Below are positions 25,006 through 35,300 of a stretch of 64,000 nt of DNA, in pieces. Both the position numbers and the translations under genes were made by a program. The stretch is from Melampsora larici-populina 98AG31. Lineage: Eukaryota > Basidiomycota > Pucciniomycetes > Pucciniales > Melampsoraceae. Numbering within the stretch: position 1 is the stretch's first letter; every line of letters starts with the position of its first letter. The notes below the pieces were generated by a model that had not been told where the DNA came from, ran no database searches, and worked only from the letters and a program-made list of their open reading frames with translations. The stretch is from NCBI RefSeq assembly GCF_000204055.1, contig NW_006768785.1, positions 186,001 to 250,000 of the forward strand, written 5' to 3'.

Positions 25006-27150
25006 ATGCCATTCGGTCCAACTCACGATTTAATCAAACTACTATCAACTTGGTCATTAAATGCTTACTTTCAATCTATCATCTCAACTAACTCTCATCA
25101 AGTTCCAATCGATCATCCTATCATCGTAGCAAGTAATCATTGGAATATGATCATAGATGTATGTATGCTTCATTCTTTTCTTCTACTCTCTTCAACAGAT
25201 TAAAAATACTAATTCTTTGAAAATTCGAAAATCTTTAGCCAGCTTTATTATCAACTCAACTCACTCATGGGATCAAATTACATTATTGGGCAAAGAATAC
25301 ACTTTTTAAAAATCCAATCATTCGATTCCTCTTGATCGATTCAGGTAATATTCCAGTAGATCGAACCACGAAAAACAATCAGGTCTTTTTCTTTTTCTTT
25401 GATCACTTTCAATTTCATTTCTCAATTCTCTTAACATCTTACAAGAATCTCAAATCGATCTTTCTGATGGAAAAATCTTCTTTTGTATTTTAACTTTTGA
25501 TTTAGTTACTCTTTAAAGGTACATTTGATGTACTTAAATTAGGTGAAGCAGTAGCACTTTTTCCGGAAGGTACAAGTTATACTGAACCAAGAATCATGCA
25601 AATCAAGGATGGAATCGGATGGGTATGTTATTGAAAGTTGTGTATGTTCTTATACAAAAAACACACACCAAAACAAAACACACATAGGCAAAAAAAAATG
25701 ACCTCTTGATGATTTCTTGACTAATTTTAATTTTCGAATTTCTTTTTCATCAACACGAAAAATCAAAAAAATCAAAATCGAAAAGACGGCATTAGAATAT
25801 GCCAAGAACTTAAGATCTACAGGTTCAAAACTTTCAGGTTCGAAAGAAACTGCCTTAGGATTAAGTTCATTACCTCAAGATTCTGAACCCAAAGATGTGA
25901 AGATAGTGATTGTAGGATTAAATTATACATCCAAGACTCGATATAGATCATCAGTTCAATTAGAGTATGCCGAACCGATTGAGATTTCCAAACGATTGAT
26001 CACGAAATTCATGAGTGAAGATGAAGGTGATGCGAAATCATCGGTGAAAGAATTGATGACTGAAGTGGATTCTAGATTAAGATCTGTGACGATCAATTCA
26101 CCTGATTGGGAAACTCTTTGGTGTGCTGAATTGGTTAGAGAATTCATTTGGGTAGATGGTCATGGTCCAATGCAACATTATAGAGATCATATGCAAAGGT
26201 ATGTTTCAAGCAAAAAAATGGGTGGATTCTTTTATACGAGTTTTTCTACTTGAGTTCATACGAGTTAACTGATGAATGAATGCTTGGATTGATATTCAGG
26301 TTAATCAAACTCTTTTCGATACCTGAAGAAGATTCATTATCATCAAAACCGAGGATGAAATTAAAATCACTGAAAACTCAATTAATCTCTTACCATCGTT
26401 TACTTCAAACTTATCAAACCAATCATCATGTTTTATTCAATTCGATTCCAACCCAATCCGAAGAAACTCATCTCATCCTTCATCAATCTAAACTGATCTT
26501 GAGTTTTTTGGTCTTTAAATTACCTTTTTTTATCTTACCTGCTTTCTTTCATTTACCAATGTATTTGGGATCTTATTTAGGTTCAAGACTTCAACGTAAG
26601 TCCTTCTGAATTCATTTAATTCCTGTGTCTATGTGTTTTAGATCTTGATGTTTACCTTTGGTTTGGGTTTTCTTCTTCTCTATTAGCTAAAGAACCTGAA
26701 AGCATCTCACAAAACAAATTAACCTTGGGTTTATTGTTCACTTTGATCTCCATCCCGATTTACATCTATCAACTAAACTCATTCTTATTAAACTCGATCT
26801 CAACCCCATTAACATTGATGTCTAAACTGATGAGTATGGTAATTGGACTTTCGATGATCTTAATAATTAGAAAACTACATGATTTAATGATTGATGAGAT
26901 CTTATTGAATTTAAAATCAATTGAATTCTTATGTTTCAAAATCGATCAAACCTCTTTAAACCGATTGAGAACGTTAGGCTATGAAACTTGGATGGAATTT
27001 AATGAGATCTTTGTAAATGATCAGGATGATGATGATGATGATGATTTGATGGGATTAAAAGACTTTAAAGAATTAGTTAAAAGTAGATCGATTAAATCTA
27101 ATCTTAATTCAAAGTCTTGTTTATCTAATCAGAAACTTAAACAAATTTAA
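25006..27150 (+). CDS. PlsC-type glycerol-3-phosphate/lysophospholipid acyltransferase, membrane protein
   Basis: Six exons: 25006-25158, 25239-25382, 25506-25622, 25786-26198, 26300-26595 and 26687-27150, giving 528 residues. The catalytic block I is SNHWNMIIDPALL with the His and Asp five residues apart, as in fungal Sct1/Gpt2 proteins (HANQFVD). Then come the conserved DSGNIPVDR and FPEGTSYTEPRI, matching acyltransferase blocks II and III. The C-terminal part has several hydrophobic segments (ILSFLVFKLPFFILPAFF; LLFTLISIPIYIY; LMSMVIGLSMILII), so it is an ER-type integral membrane protein. Sct1/Gpt2 relatives put the first acyl chain on glycerol-3-phosphate or dihydroxyacetone phosphate. 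The family call is firm; the exact substrate is inferred. The protein ends in an acidic Asp run and a basic tail. The first ATG lies just before the conserved region, so no N-terminal targeting extension is present. Confidence 0.85.
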
Positions 27151-27661
27151 TTATAGATCATTAAAACTGATTGGTATGAATTTTGGTGGGGTTTCGTATT
27201 GTAAAAAGAAGACAGTCATCAAATGTGTTTGTGTGTGTTTCTCTTTTGGTTTTATTGATCAGTTTTGTAATCTTTCAATTTCTTTAGTTCAGCTTTTATA
27301 TGTTTTTGAATATTATTATTGAATTTCATTGACAAAACATTTTTTTCTTTGATGTTAGAGAATTGTAAATAGGACTATAGTTTAAGAAGAAGTTTTTTTT
27401 CTTTGATGTTAGTTAGGATTGAGGATATGAATTTATAAAGGATAATCTTATCAAGTTATTGTTTGATGTGGGAACGTTCCTGGGAGAAGGTAAATCCTTT
27501 AACTTGCTTATTTGTATGAATGAATTGAATAATTCTTTTATGTTGGAATTCAGTGTTCTCTTGATCTGAAAAAGGACTACATGTTCAGAGTTTTCAATCC
27601 AGTTTCTGCACATCCTTTTAGGGAACATTCACAATGTAGAGTGCTGGTCAGCATTTCCTAA
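27151..27661. other. intergenic
   Basis: 3' region of the acyltransferase gene, T-rich, followed by sequence without recognisable genes up to the MITE at 27662. Confidence 0.5.
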
Positions 27662-27822
27662 GGGTGTGTTCACTTGAGCAATTTATGGTGAGAAATCACA
27701 TTCTACAAAATTTAAAGTGTCTATTGGGTGGTGCATGTTTCATTTTTGCATTAAAAGATTTACAGAATGTGATTTCTGGTCAGAAATTCTTTAAGTGAAC
27801 TTGCCCTAAAGTGAACACACCC
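27662..27822. mobile_element. short MITE, GGGTGTGTTCACTT ends (copy 2)
   Basis: 161-bp element with a 14-bp perfect terminal inverted repeat, GGGTGTGTTCACTT, and a second subterminal copy of the word AAGTGAAC inside the right end. The interior shares segments such as TTTACAGAATGTG with 11460-11550. It has no coding capacity and lies between convergently transcribed genes. The flanks are A-rich (TAA left, AAA right), so a target duplication is not certain. Confidence 0.7.
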
Positions 27823-27996
27823 AAAGTATATCAAGGTTTGTCAAAACACGCAGTTTCTGAATTTCTGGTCCAGTTTTTGATTGCAAAGAACAAAACAAGC
27901 CAAAGTGAAACATACTCAAAAGCTACATTAATGAAAAAAAAGTTTAGGAACTCACTTAGGTCACCAATCCAATCTATCAAGAAACCAATTCTTTCA

Positions 27997-29178
27997 TCAT
28001 TCAAATTCACAAACCACCCTTTCATTTGTAAGACTCTTACACAAATATTTCTTATTATGAAATTCCTCCACAGCTTTCATAGCAATCTCAACTGAATTGT
28101 ATTTAACTCTAGCGGTTTGATAAAGTTTACTTTCCATTGTTTCTGAGGAGATCTTTAGATCACCTCTTTCGATTGATAAGATTGGAAACTTTGCACGGTT
28201 TCCTGATTTACCTGGTCTATATTTCTCTGCGCCTCTCAAGGCATCTTGTCTGTGTTGAAGTTTATTTGCCAACTTAAGTTTTTTCAAAAAGTGAACAATC
28301 AGAAGATCAAGTTGAGTTTCTGAGAATTGATGATGTTTGTAAAAAAAGAAGTCCTTACTTTAAAAGCATCTGCTCCAACTTCTAAGAATGTTTAATACTG
28401 ATTTCATTAGCTTCGTTTGGGATCTTCATCAATTTCATGATGAAGGGTGGATCATGATTCGGGATCGTTGGTTTGGGGAATGGTTCGGGTTTGATAGGTT
28501 TGGATGTTTCTGCTAATTCAATCTTTTTGGATTCCTCTTTCTGATCTTGAATTTGAGCCAATCTTGCACGTTTCGAAACTGGTTTCTCGATCTCAGGTTT
28601 ATTGTCTTCAATTTCAATCAACGCTCTCCTTTTTGAAGTAGCTAATCGTGGTGGTACTCTGACTATCGGCTCAGATCGAAAGGAGTTTAATTGTGCAAGA
28701 ATATCGTGTGCTACAACACAAACCTGGATGTCAATACTTTAAAATTCATAAAGCTTTGTCGGCTTCCTCACTGAAAGAAAAGTCACTCACGGATTTCCAA
28801 ACGCTGATTGTTTCGCTCAGATCTAAGTGCCTTCTTAATAAGATCTCCAATAGGTGAAGAAGAAAGCTCTATTTTAGAAATCTTTGATCGTCTTACACTT
28901 ATACCACGTAAGATCATTGCATAAAATAATAATTTATCATTGGTTTTGATTAATAAACTCATTAAAGAGTAAGGTTTATTAATCAGTTCGTCTGATAAAG
29001 CTGCTATTCCAGGTTCTGGAAAATTCAAAATCGATTTAAATAATTTGGTTCGAATCGTTTCATCTATTTTGATAGTAGGTATTATTTTTGGATTTGGTTC
29101 GAAGACCGTATTGATTAATGGCATGATGATGTTCATTAAGTTCGTATAGGCTTCCACTGGACATTCTCTTGAGCTCAT
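27997..29178 (-). CDS. unknown nuclear-type protein, exon structure incomplete or frameshifted
   Basis: Exon 1 is 28791-29178 (ATG at 29178) and reads 129 residues of mixed helix. It splices well to an exon ending at 28710, which continues as PHDILAQLNSFRS, then a basic and acidic low-complexity part (ATSKRRALIEIED, KRARLAQ) and stops at 28382-28384. The frame then resumes one base out of register (LEVGADAFK). After a probable intron it ends in a C-terminal exon (to 27997) with KKLKLANKLQHRQDALRG and an RRM-like last strand (AMKAVEEFHNKKYL). Either I missed a splice, or one T is lost in the CATTCTTAG run at about 28381-28390. No family is recognised; RNA binding is only a guess. It is divergent from the gene at 29483. 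Confidence 0.6.
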
Positions 29179-29482
29179 GGTTATAATTTATCTCGACTGT
29201 AGATCTTCAGAGGATGTATTCACTTCAAGACGGTTTTCATGGATTCATTGGTCGTTAAAAATCGGTATTCCGAGCGTTTTCGAGTGTCTATGTGGGTTTT
29301 AGTTTGGTTAAGTTTTCCTTGTTGGGTCGCGTTGAGTCGCGTCGACTGGTTGAGGCATCCTCACGATCGCCATGGGGTTTGAAGCAGAAACCCGAACCCT
29401 CTCGACCTCTCTTCGGGCCGGAATAGCGGATCTGAGACGAATAGCCGCCTGACGGACTGCATCGGCCGAGTCTTGCGAGTTT
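29179..29482. promoter_or_regulatory. divergent intergenic region
   Basis: 304 bp between two divergently transcribed genes, more GC-rich than its surroundings, with CG-containing words around 29330-29480. No TATA box is evident. It presumably holds both promoters. Confidence 0.4.
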
Positions 29483-30230
29483 ATGATTTCGAGTTTGTAT
29501 GTATAATTTGGAGATCTTTCACAACAGGCAAAAAAATATACGAATGAATGTTACCGAAATCAATAAACCATTTAGGATATCGACCGTTCATCCTCAACAT
29601 TCGATGTCCATCAATCTCTTTAACCTCTCAAAGTATACTATGGACCATAAATCACTTTGAATCAAGATTCGGAAAGATATCATACTGTAAATTTCCCAAG
29701 GTAAGCCAATGTGATCAATTGTTTTAAAAAATTGTTTAGAATTGACTCTCAAAGATATCGATGTCACATTTTTCTTTTTGTAAAGCTTAGGATCCAGATA
29801 CAGAATGGTATCGAGGATTTGGATTTATACATTTTATTGAAACTTCAGCTGCTTTAACATGTTTAAAATCTGGACCGATTCATGAAATCTTAATTCCTTC
29901 AATTCAATCTCAATCTCTAAAACATGGTCAATTACGTCTTTCAGATCTTAAGACTAATGAATTTCAAGGTGATTCAGAAATCATTAAATGTCTAGTTGAA
30001 CAAGGAAAACCATCAAGTTGAGTTAACTTTTGTTTTTCAAGAAATCATAAAAATCCAATACTGATAGGTTTTAGAATTAAGTTCATAGTGGATTGGAACA
30101 AAGACCTACAATTGATGGGATTCATGCTCAAGCTCATCAATCTGTCAATCACGAAGAACTCCAATCGATGATTCAAGCCTTTGGTGGGTTTTATGGTGAA
30201 TTACTACATAAACGACGTACTAGAAAGTAA
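29483..30230 (+). CDS. small RRM-like protein
   Basis: Proposed exons are 29483-29492, 29576-29700, 29791-30016 and 30082-30230, giving 169 residues. The three downstream exons join in one phase and are clearly coding. They read RYRPFILNIRCPSIS, ILWTINHFESRFGKISY, then EWYRGFGFIHFIETSAALTC and the tail TIDGIHAQAHQSVNHEEL and FYGELLHKRRTRK. The pattern of a hydrophobic strand, a helix, F-G-K-I, then G-F-G-F-I-H-F is that of a single RNA-recognition motif, with RNP1 ending the third strand. The 10-nt first exon (ATGATTTCGA) is the only start I found that gives the right phase, so the 5' end is less sure. The function is unknown. The short basic form could suit a ribosome or mRNA-processing role, but there is no direct evidence. 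Confidence 0.65.
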
Positions 30231-31790
30231 GATTAAAGCTATATCACTTTTACTTGTGGCCTCACTACGCATATGGGCATTCGAGAATCGGAGCAGAAAA
30301 AGTTATGGGGTCTCTTATCATTTGAAGACCCTGAGGTCGTCCATCATCTTAGACGAAAGGAATAACCTCATAACAGATTACACGAGGACGATGGAGATAG
30401 CACTAGGAGCACTATATAACCTGTCACTCCAATAGAGTGGGTTGGATTGCATGTAGTAGTGGGATAATGAAAAAATGGGGATGGGAAGTCAAGTGGAAAT
30501 GTACAATGCGCTCAACACTTTGATTTCCTTTAATTCTTACCAACACAATCCTCAGAATGAGTGAAAATGCCTCTTTGATTCACCTTTGGGTCTCACATCA
30601 TGATGCACCTAATGTTGTTACCTAGTATGTGGATCACTATATTGCACTATTTACCTAGCGCTCAGCCACTCCTTGTCGAACTATTGAGCTGCACCTGATG
30701 TTGCTAGTGAGAGACTCTGCTAAGATCCAATTCAATAATACAAAAGCTGAGTCAGAAGAGCTACTATAAGATGTTTGGTAATCAGATGTCATCCTTTGTC
30801 AAGTCAGTATTGGTCATCATACATCAGATTTTGACCCACTTCTTGGTAAGATTTGAGTATTCCAACCGCTTTCTTGAGTAGGTGCAAATCATATTACCCA
30901 TAAACACCTTCATTTTTCTACTGTTTGATAGCTGATTGACTCAACAGACCAAAAATCTAATCGCAAATCAATCTGACAAAAGGGTACCATGGAAAACCAT
31001 ATTTCTTCAAGTGAGCCATCCCATCTCACTTGCCACAATTTTTTCATAATTTTCTAACCTAACAAAGTCCCTCTCAGCAAGTGATCCTGCAAGAGAGGGA
31101 CTTATGGGCTATTCACAAGATTTAATGTGTGAGCAAGAAACTTTTGGCTGGGGAGTTTTTCAACCTGCCATTACTTCTTACCCTTCAAATAAACAGTCTT
31201 TGGACCCAAGAAGTGTCCTGTGTGCCCGCTGGTCCTGCCTACATTCATGTATTTGACTGTGTATTTGATGCAATGATTGCAGAGTAATGAACGGCTGAAG
31301 TTGACAAAAAACCCAAAATTTACAAGAAAGCTGTCCAACCTGCCAAAAGCTCACACCAGGCAAGTCTGGCTTGCAGCGCTACCCAGCGCTGCTAACCGTG
31401 ATTTGAGCAGCATAACTCAAATTGAGCTCGGCCAAACTCAGAGGTGATAGCGGAGGCGGGATTTTTTTTGGGGACAAAACGGTGGCAAGAAGCACAGTTT
31501 TTTGGCGCAGCGCTTCCCAGTGCTGCAGGCTAAAAAGTAATGCATTTTTTTTCTTTCACAAACTAAGAGATGAAAACTGAACAAATGTATTGGGAGGTAA
31601 TTAGTGTAAAGAAAGTGTATAGAAAGTGATTTAAATGAGTGTAAAGAAAGGAAAAATTGTAAAAGTTAAGACAAGATCATAAAAAAAGTTGAAAACTAAA
31701 ATGAAATAGAATAAAATAAAATAAAAGGAAACAGGATGCAATGACTGTAAAAAAACATTTTCAATGAGAAACATAAAAGTGAAAATAAAA
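30231..31790. other. intergenic, mostly featureless
   Basis: No gene recognised. 31370-31535 contains two GC-rich near-palindromes (GCAGCGCTACCCAGCGCTGC and GCAGCGCTTCCCAGTGCTGC) about 140 bp apart, which may be the ends of a small non-autonomous element. 31560-31790 is A-rich. Confidence 0.4.
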
Positions 31791-32039
31791 CCAATTCATC
31801 GCGACTTGATCTAGCAATTGAAGCTTCTCTTTTAGTATCCAAAGTCAATGTACTAATTCCAATTTCTTCATTCTGATGTTGATGACTAGTAGATAAAGCT
31901 TAATTGGTTTCAGACGGAGGTATCACTTTAACTGCTTCATTAAAGGTCTCTTAATTCTTTTCCAACATCTTGTAAATAACTTTCACCTTTATTTCAGGAT
32001 ATCCTTATTTAAATATCCTTCTGCAAGTTTTTGTACTGC
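31791..32039 (-). pseudogene. broken host gene, downstream fragment
   Basis: On the minus strand, directly after the 3' end of the Gypsy insertion, the frame continues as QKLAEGYLNK, then GESYLQDVGKELRDL and, one base out of register, FNEAVKVIPPSETN. These words resemble the conserved part of fungal BSD-domain (Dos2-like) proteins. Frameshifts and stops make it non-functional independently of the insertion. It pairs with the fragment at 38183-38720. Confidence 0.5.
32035..32039 (+). repeat. target-site duplication ACTGC (left)
   Basis: The five bases ACTGC immediately precede the left LTR and are repeated after the right LTR at 38183-38187. This is the 5-bp duplication expected of a Ty3/Gypsy integrase and it fixes the element borders. 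Confidence 0.93.
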
Positions 32040-32245
32040 TGTTATGGACAGACTTGGGGGTTTTCGGCGACGAGGGTCAAGGGAGTTCTGGTGAGGATTT
32101 GTATCTATTACCGGTCTTCCTATGTGGATTGTCGGATGAGGGAAAATCTGTACAGGCAATGTATCTACAACTATAAGATGGTTCTCGAGCTTGTGACATG
32201 TAATGTGAATATGTCACTCAAGTGAAATAGAACCAGTTCATAACA
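32040..32245 (-). repeat. 3' LTR of Gypsy element 1
   Basis: 206 bp, ending in the inverted pair TGTTATG and CATAACA. Appears identical to the other copy at 37977-38182. It is the 3' LTR because the element is read on the minus strand. Confidence 0.93.
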
Positions 32246-32248
32246 TTA

Positions 32249-32258
32249 TCCCCCCTTT
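32249..32258 (-). other. polypurine tract of Gypsy element 1
   Basis: On the minus strand the ten bases AAAGGGGGGA lie three bases before the 3' LTR, the normal position of the plus-strand primer. Confidence comes from position and composition. Confidence 0.8.
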
Positions 32259-32340
32259 AATGCCCAAACTTCCTCTTGCAAGCTCTGCATTCTTTCCACG
32301 GGCTGCGTTAAAAAACCCAGTGGGAAAAAGCATAGCCCTC

Positions 32341-35300
32341 TTACTTCTTCCGCCTTCTCCTTTTGTACTTATTTGTTGCGTCGGGATATTTTAAATTAAA
32401 CTCATTAACTAAATCTTGACTATTCTTGAGGTTGATTTCGGGTTCCCATGAATTGTTTTCCTTGCCAAATCCTTTCCAACTCACAAAGTATTCCTTCTTG
32501 TTGTACCTTCTTCTACAATCTAGTATCTCGTTGACTTCCCATTCTTCTTCATCCTGTATTATGATTGGTTCGACTGGGGGTTGTTTTCGTTGATGTATTG
32601 TATCCGGGTTATGTTTCCTGAGTACAGAGACATGAAATACAGGATGGACGCTTTTCATGGAAAGAGGGAGATTCAATTTATAAGTAGAATTTGATATCTT
32701 TTGGATAATGAAGAAAGGACCTAGCCATCTATTTTCTAATTTTGGGCTTGGCCTAGTTGTCGAAATGTTTCGTCCGTTCAACCAGACTTGGTCTCCTACT
32801 TCCCATCTTGGTGTTTGTTGTACTCTTTTGTCAAATTGTTCTTTCATCTTCTCTTGAGTTAATTCTAAACATTGATTTAATTCAGATTGCACTTCGGCGA
32901 GTGTTTGCATCCTCTTCTCTACTGCTGGCACACACTGTTCAGCTGATGGTACTTTGTTGAATGATGGGTTAAATCCATAGTTAGCTTTAAACGGTGAAAT
33001 GCCCGTGGATTCATGGTCTTTGTTGTTATACGAGAACTCAGCTGTGGGCAGTAGACTTTCCCAATCGTCTTGTCGATATTTAACGAAATGTCGTAAATAT
33101 TGTTCGATTACTTTATTGACGATCTCGCTTTGACCGTCTGTACGTGGGTGGAAAGCGGTTGACGGGTGAAGGCGTATACCTAGGCGTTTGTCAATTTCTT
33201 CCGTGATCTGTGAAATGAAAATACTACCCCTATCTGAGATTATCGTCTTGGGAGTTCCATGAAGCTTCCATACGTTCTTCATCATGAGATCTGCTAGGTC
33301 TTCAGCCGACATTGATTCAGTACAAGCAATGAAATGACTCATTTTCGTTAATCTATCCACCACGGTTAATATGCTGTCGTAGCCGTTTGATGCAGGGAGG
33401 CCGGTGATAAGGTCATATGAGATATCCGTCCACGGGCCAGCCGGTATCGGTAATGGCTCCAGAGTCCCAAAGGGTTTCTGTGTGGTTGATTTAACCCTTA
33501 GACAAGAGTCACAACCGTCCACGTACCTGTTGACGTACGCTTTCTGAGATGGCCAGATGAAGCTTCTCCTGACCAATCCGAGAGTCTTTGCTCGACCTGG
33601 GTGGCCCGCAAGCAATGAGTCGTGTCTGCTTCTTAGTATTGAGTATTTGATGTCGTCGACGTCAGGTACCTCTATTCTACCTTGGTTGTAGAGGATACCA
33701 TCTTGTACTTTGTAATGCTTCAAAGCTGCTTTCGTCTTGGCTGATATCGGGTTCAAGGTTGCGTTCATCAGTTCCCCTATCCTGTCACACTCTTTGCTTG
33801 CGTCTCTGATTCGTTGTATAATTTGATCATCCGTAGGAATGTCCGGTGCCTTAGTGTCAGTTTCAGCGATGCCCAATACATCCACCTCAAACCAGTGCTC
33901 AGAATTGTCGAGTGCAACCACTTCATCTTCGAAGAACCCCTCTACGCTAGCAAGCTCGACCGGGAACGTGTCTGGGCCGATGTTTTCGGGTCTTAACAAC
34001 TGGCCAAAGGTCAATTTTTCCTCGTTAGTAGGCGCCAGGTCCGGTCTTCTAGATAAGGCATCTGGTTTGGTAGCTTTACTGCCGGGTCGGAATTTAATGA
34101 CGAAATCGAAACAGCCCAGTGTCTCCGCCCATCGAGCCTGTCTGCGGGTAAGCTGCTTGGTTGTCATGAAAGACTCCAGGTTACGATGGTCCGTGTAGAC
34201 TATCACATCTAGGCGGTTGGGGTTTCCCTCCAGGTAGTGGCGCCACTCTTTGAAAGACGCGACAATCGCCAGTAGTTCCTTATCAAAGATCTCGTAGTTC
34301 CTTTCAGCTTGGACTAGTGATCTGGACAGGTAAGCTACTGGGTGGAGTTCTCCATCGTCCTCGCTGCGTTGTGATAGCACTGCTCCTAATGCAAAATCGG
34401 AGCAGTCACATTCCAGAGTAAACGGCTTGTATGGATCGGCTATCTTCAGTACGGGTGCGGTGGTGAAGGAGGTCTTCAGGCTCTCAAAGGCTTTTTCGCA
34501 TTTTTCATCCCAGACATAGTGCGCGTTGAGCTTGGTCAGATTATGAAGTGGTCTTGTGGTTCTTGAAAATTGGTCGATGAAACGTCGGTAAAAATTGGCG
34601 AATCCAATGAAGCGTTGGAGTTCAGATACTGATTGGGGTGCTGGCCATTCTTTGACGGCTTTCACTTTCGTCGGGTCCATTCTGATTTTATTCTTAGAGA
34701 TAATAAGGCCAAGGTATTCAATTTCCTTCTTCGAGAACTCGCATTTTTCGGGTTTCAGCCAGAGTGTATGCTTGGATAGGACGTCAAGTACGCCATCAAC
34801 AGCGCCTTCGTGATCTACTTTAGGCTTTGTATAAATCATAATGTCATCCAAGAAGGCCGCGGTGTCTTTACCTATACGTCCCAATAAGATATCTTGAATA
34901 AAGTATTGGAAATAACCAGGGGCGCCTGTTGGCCCAAAAGGCATAGTCAGAGGTGCAAACTGGCCTTGTTTGCATATAAAGGCCAGTTTATCCTCATCAC
35001 CCTCTGCTACTCGAAGATTACCGTACGCATTGCGCATATCAAGCTTGGTAAAGTCTTCGGCATCCAGCAAACTGTTGACTAAGTCCATAGTCAACGGTAG
35101 TGGGTATTTGTTCTTGACGGTTAGGGCGTTGAGCTTACGGTAATCAAAACAAGGGCGCAGATTGCCGTCCTTCTTCCCTGTGAATAACACAGGGGCAGCC
35201 CATGGCGAAGTGGTTCGACGGATAGTCCCGTTGGCTAAGCCTGAATTCACCAATTCCTCCAAAGCAGCGTCCTCGGCTGGTGATAATGGAATTATCCTGC

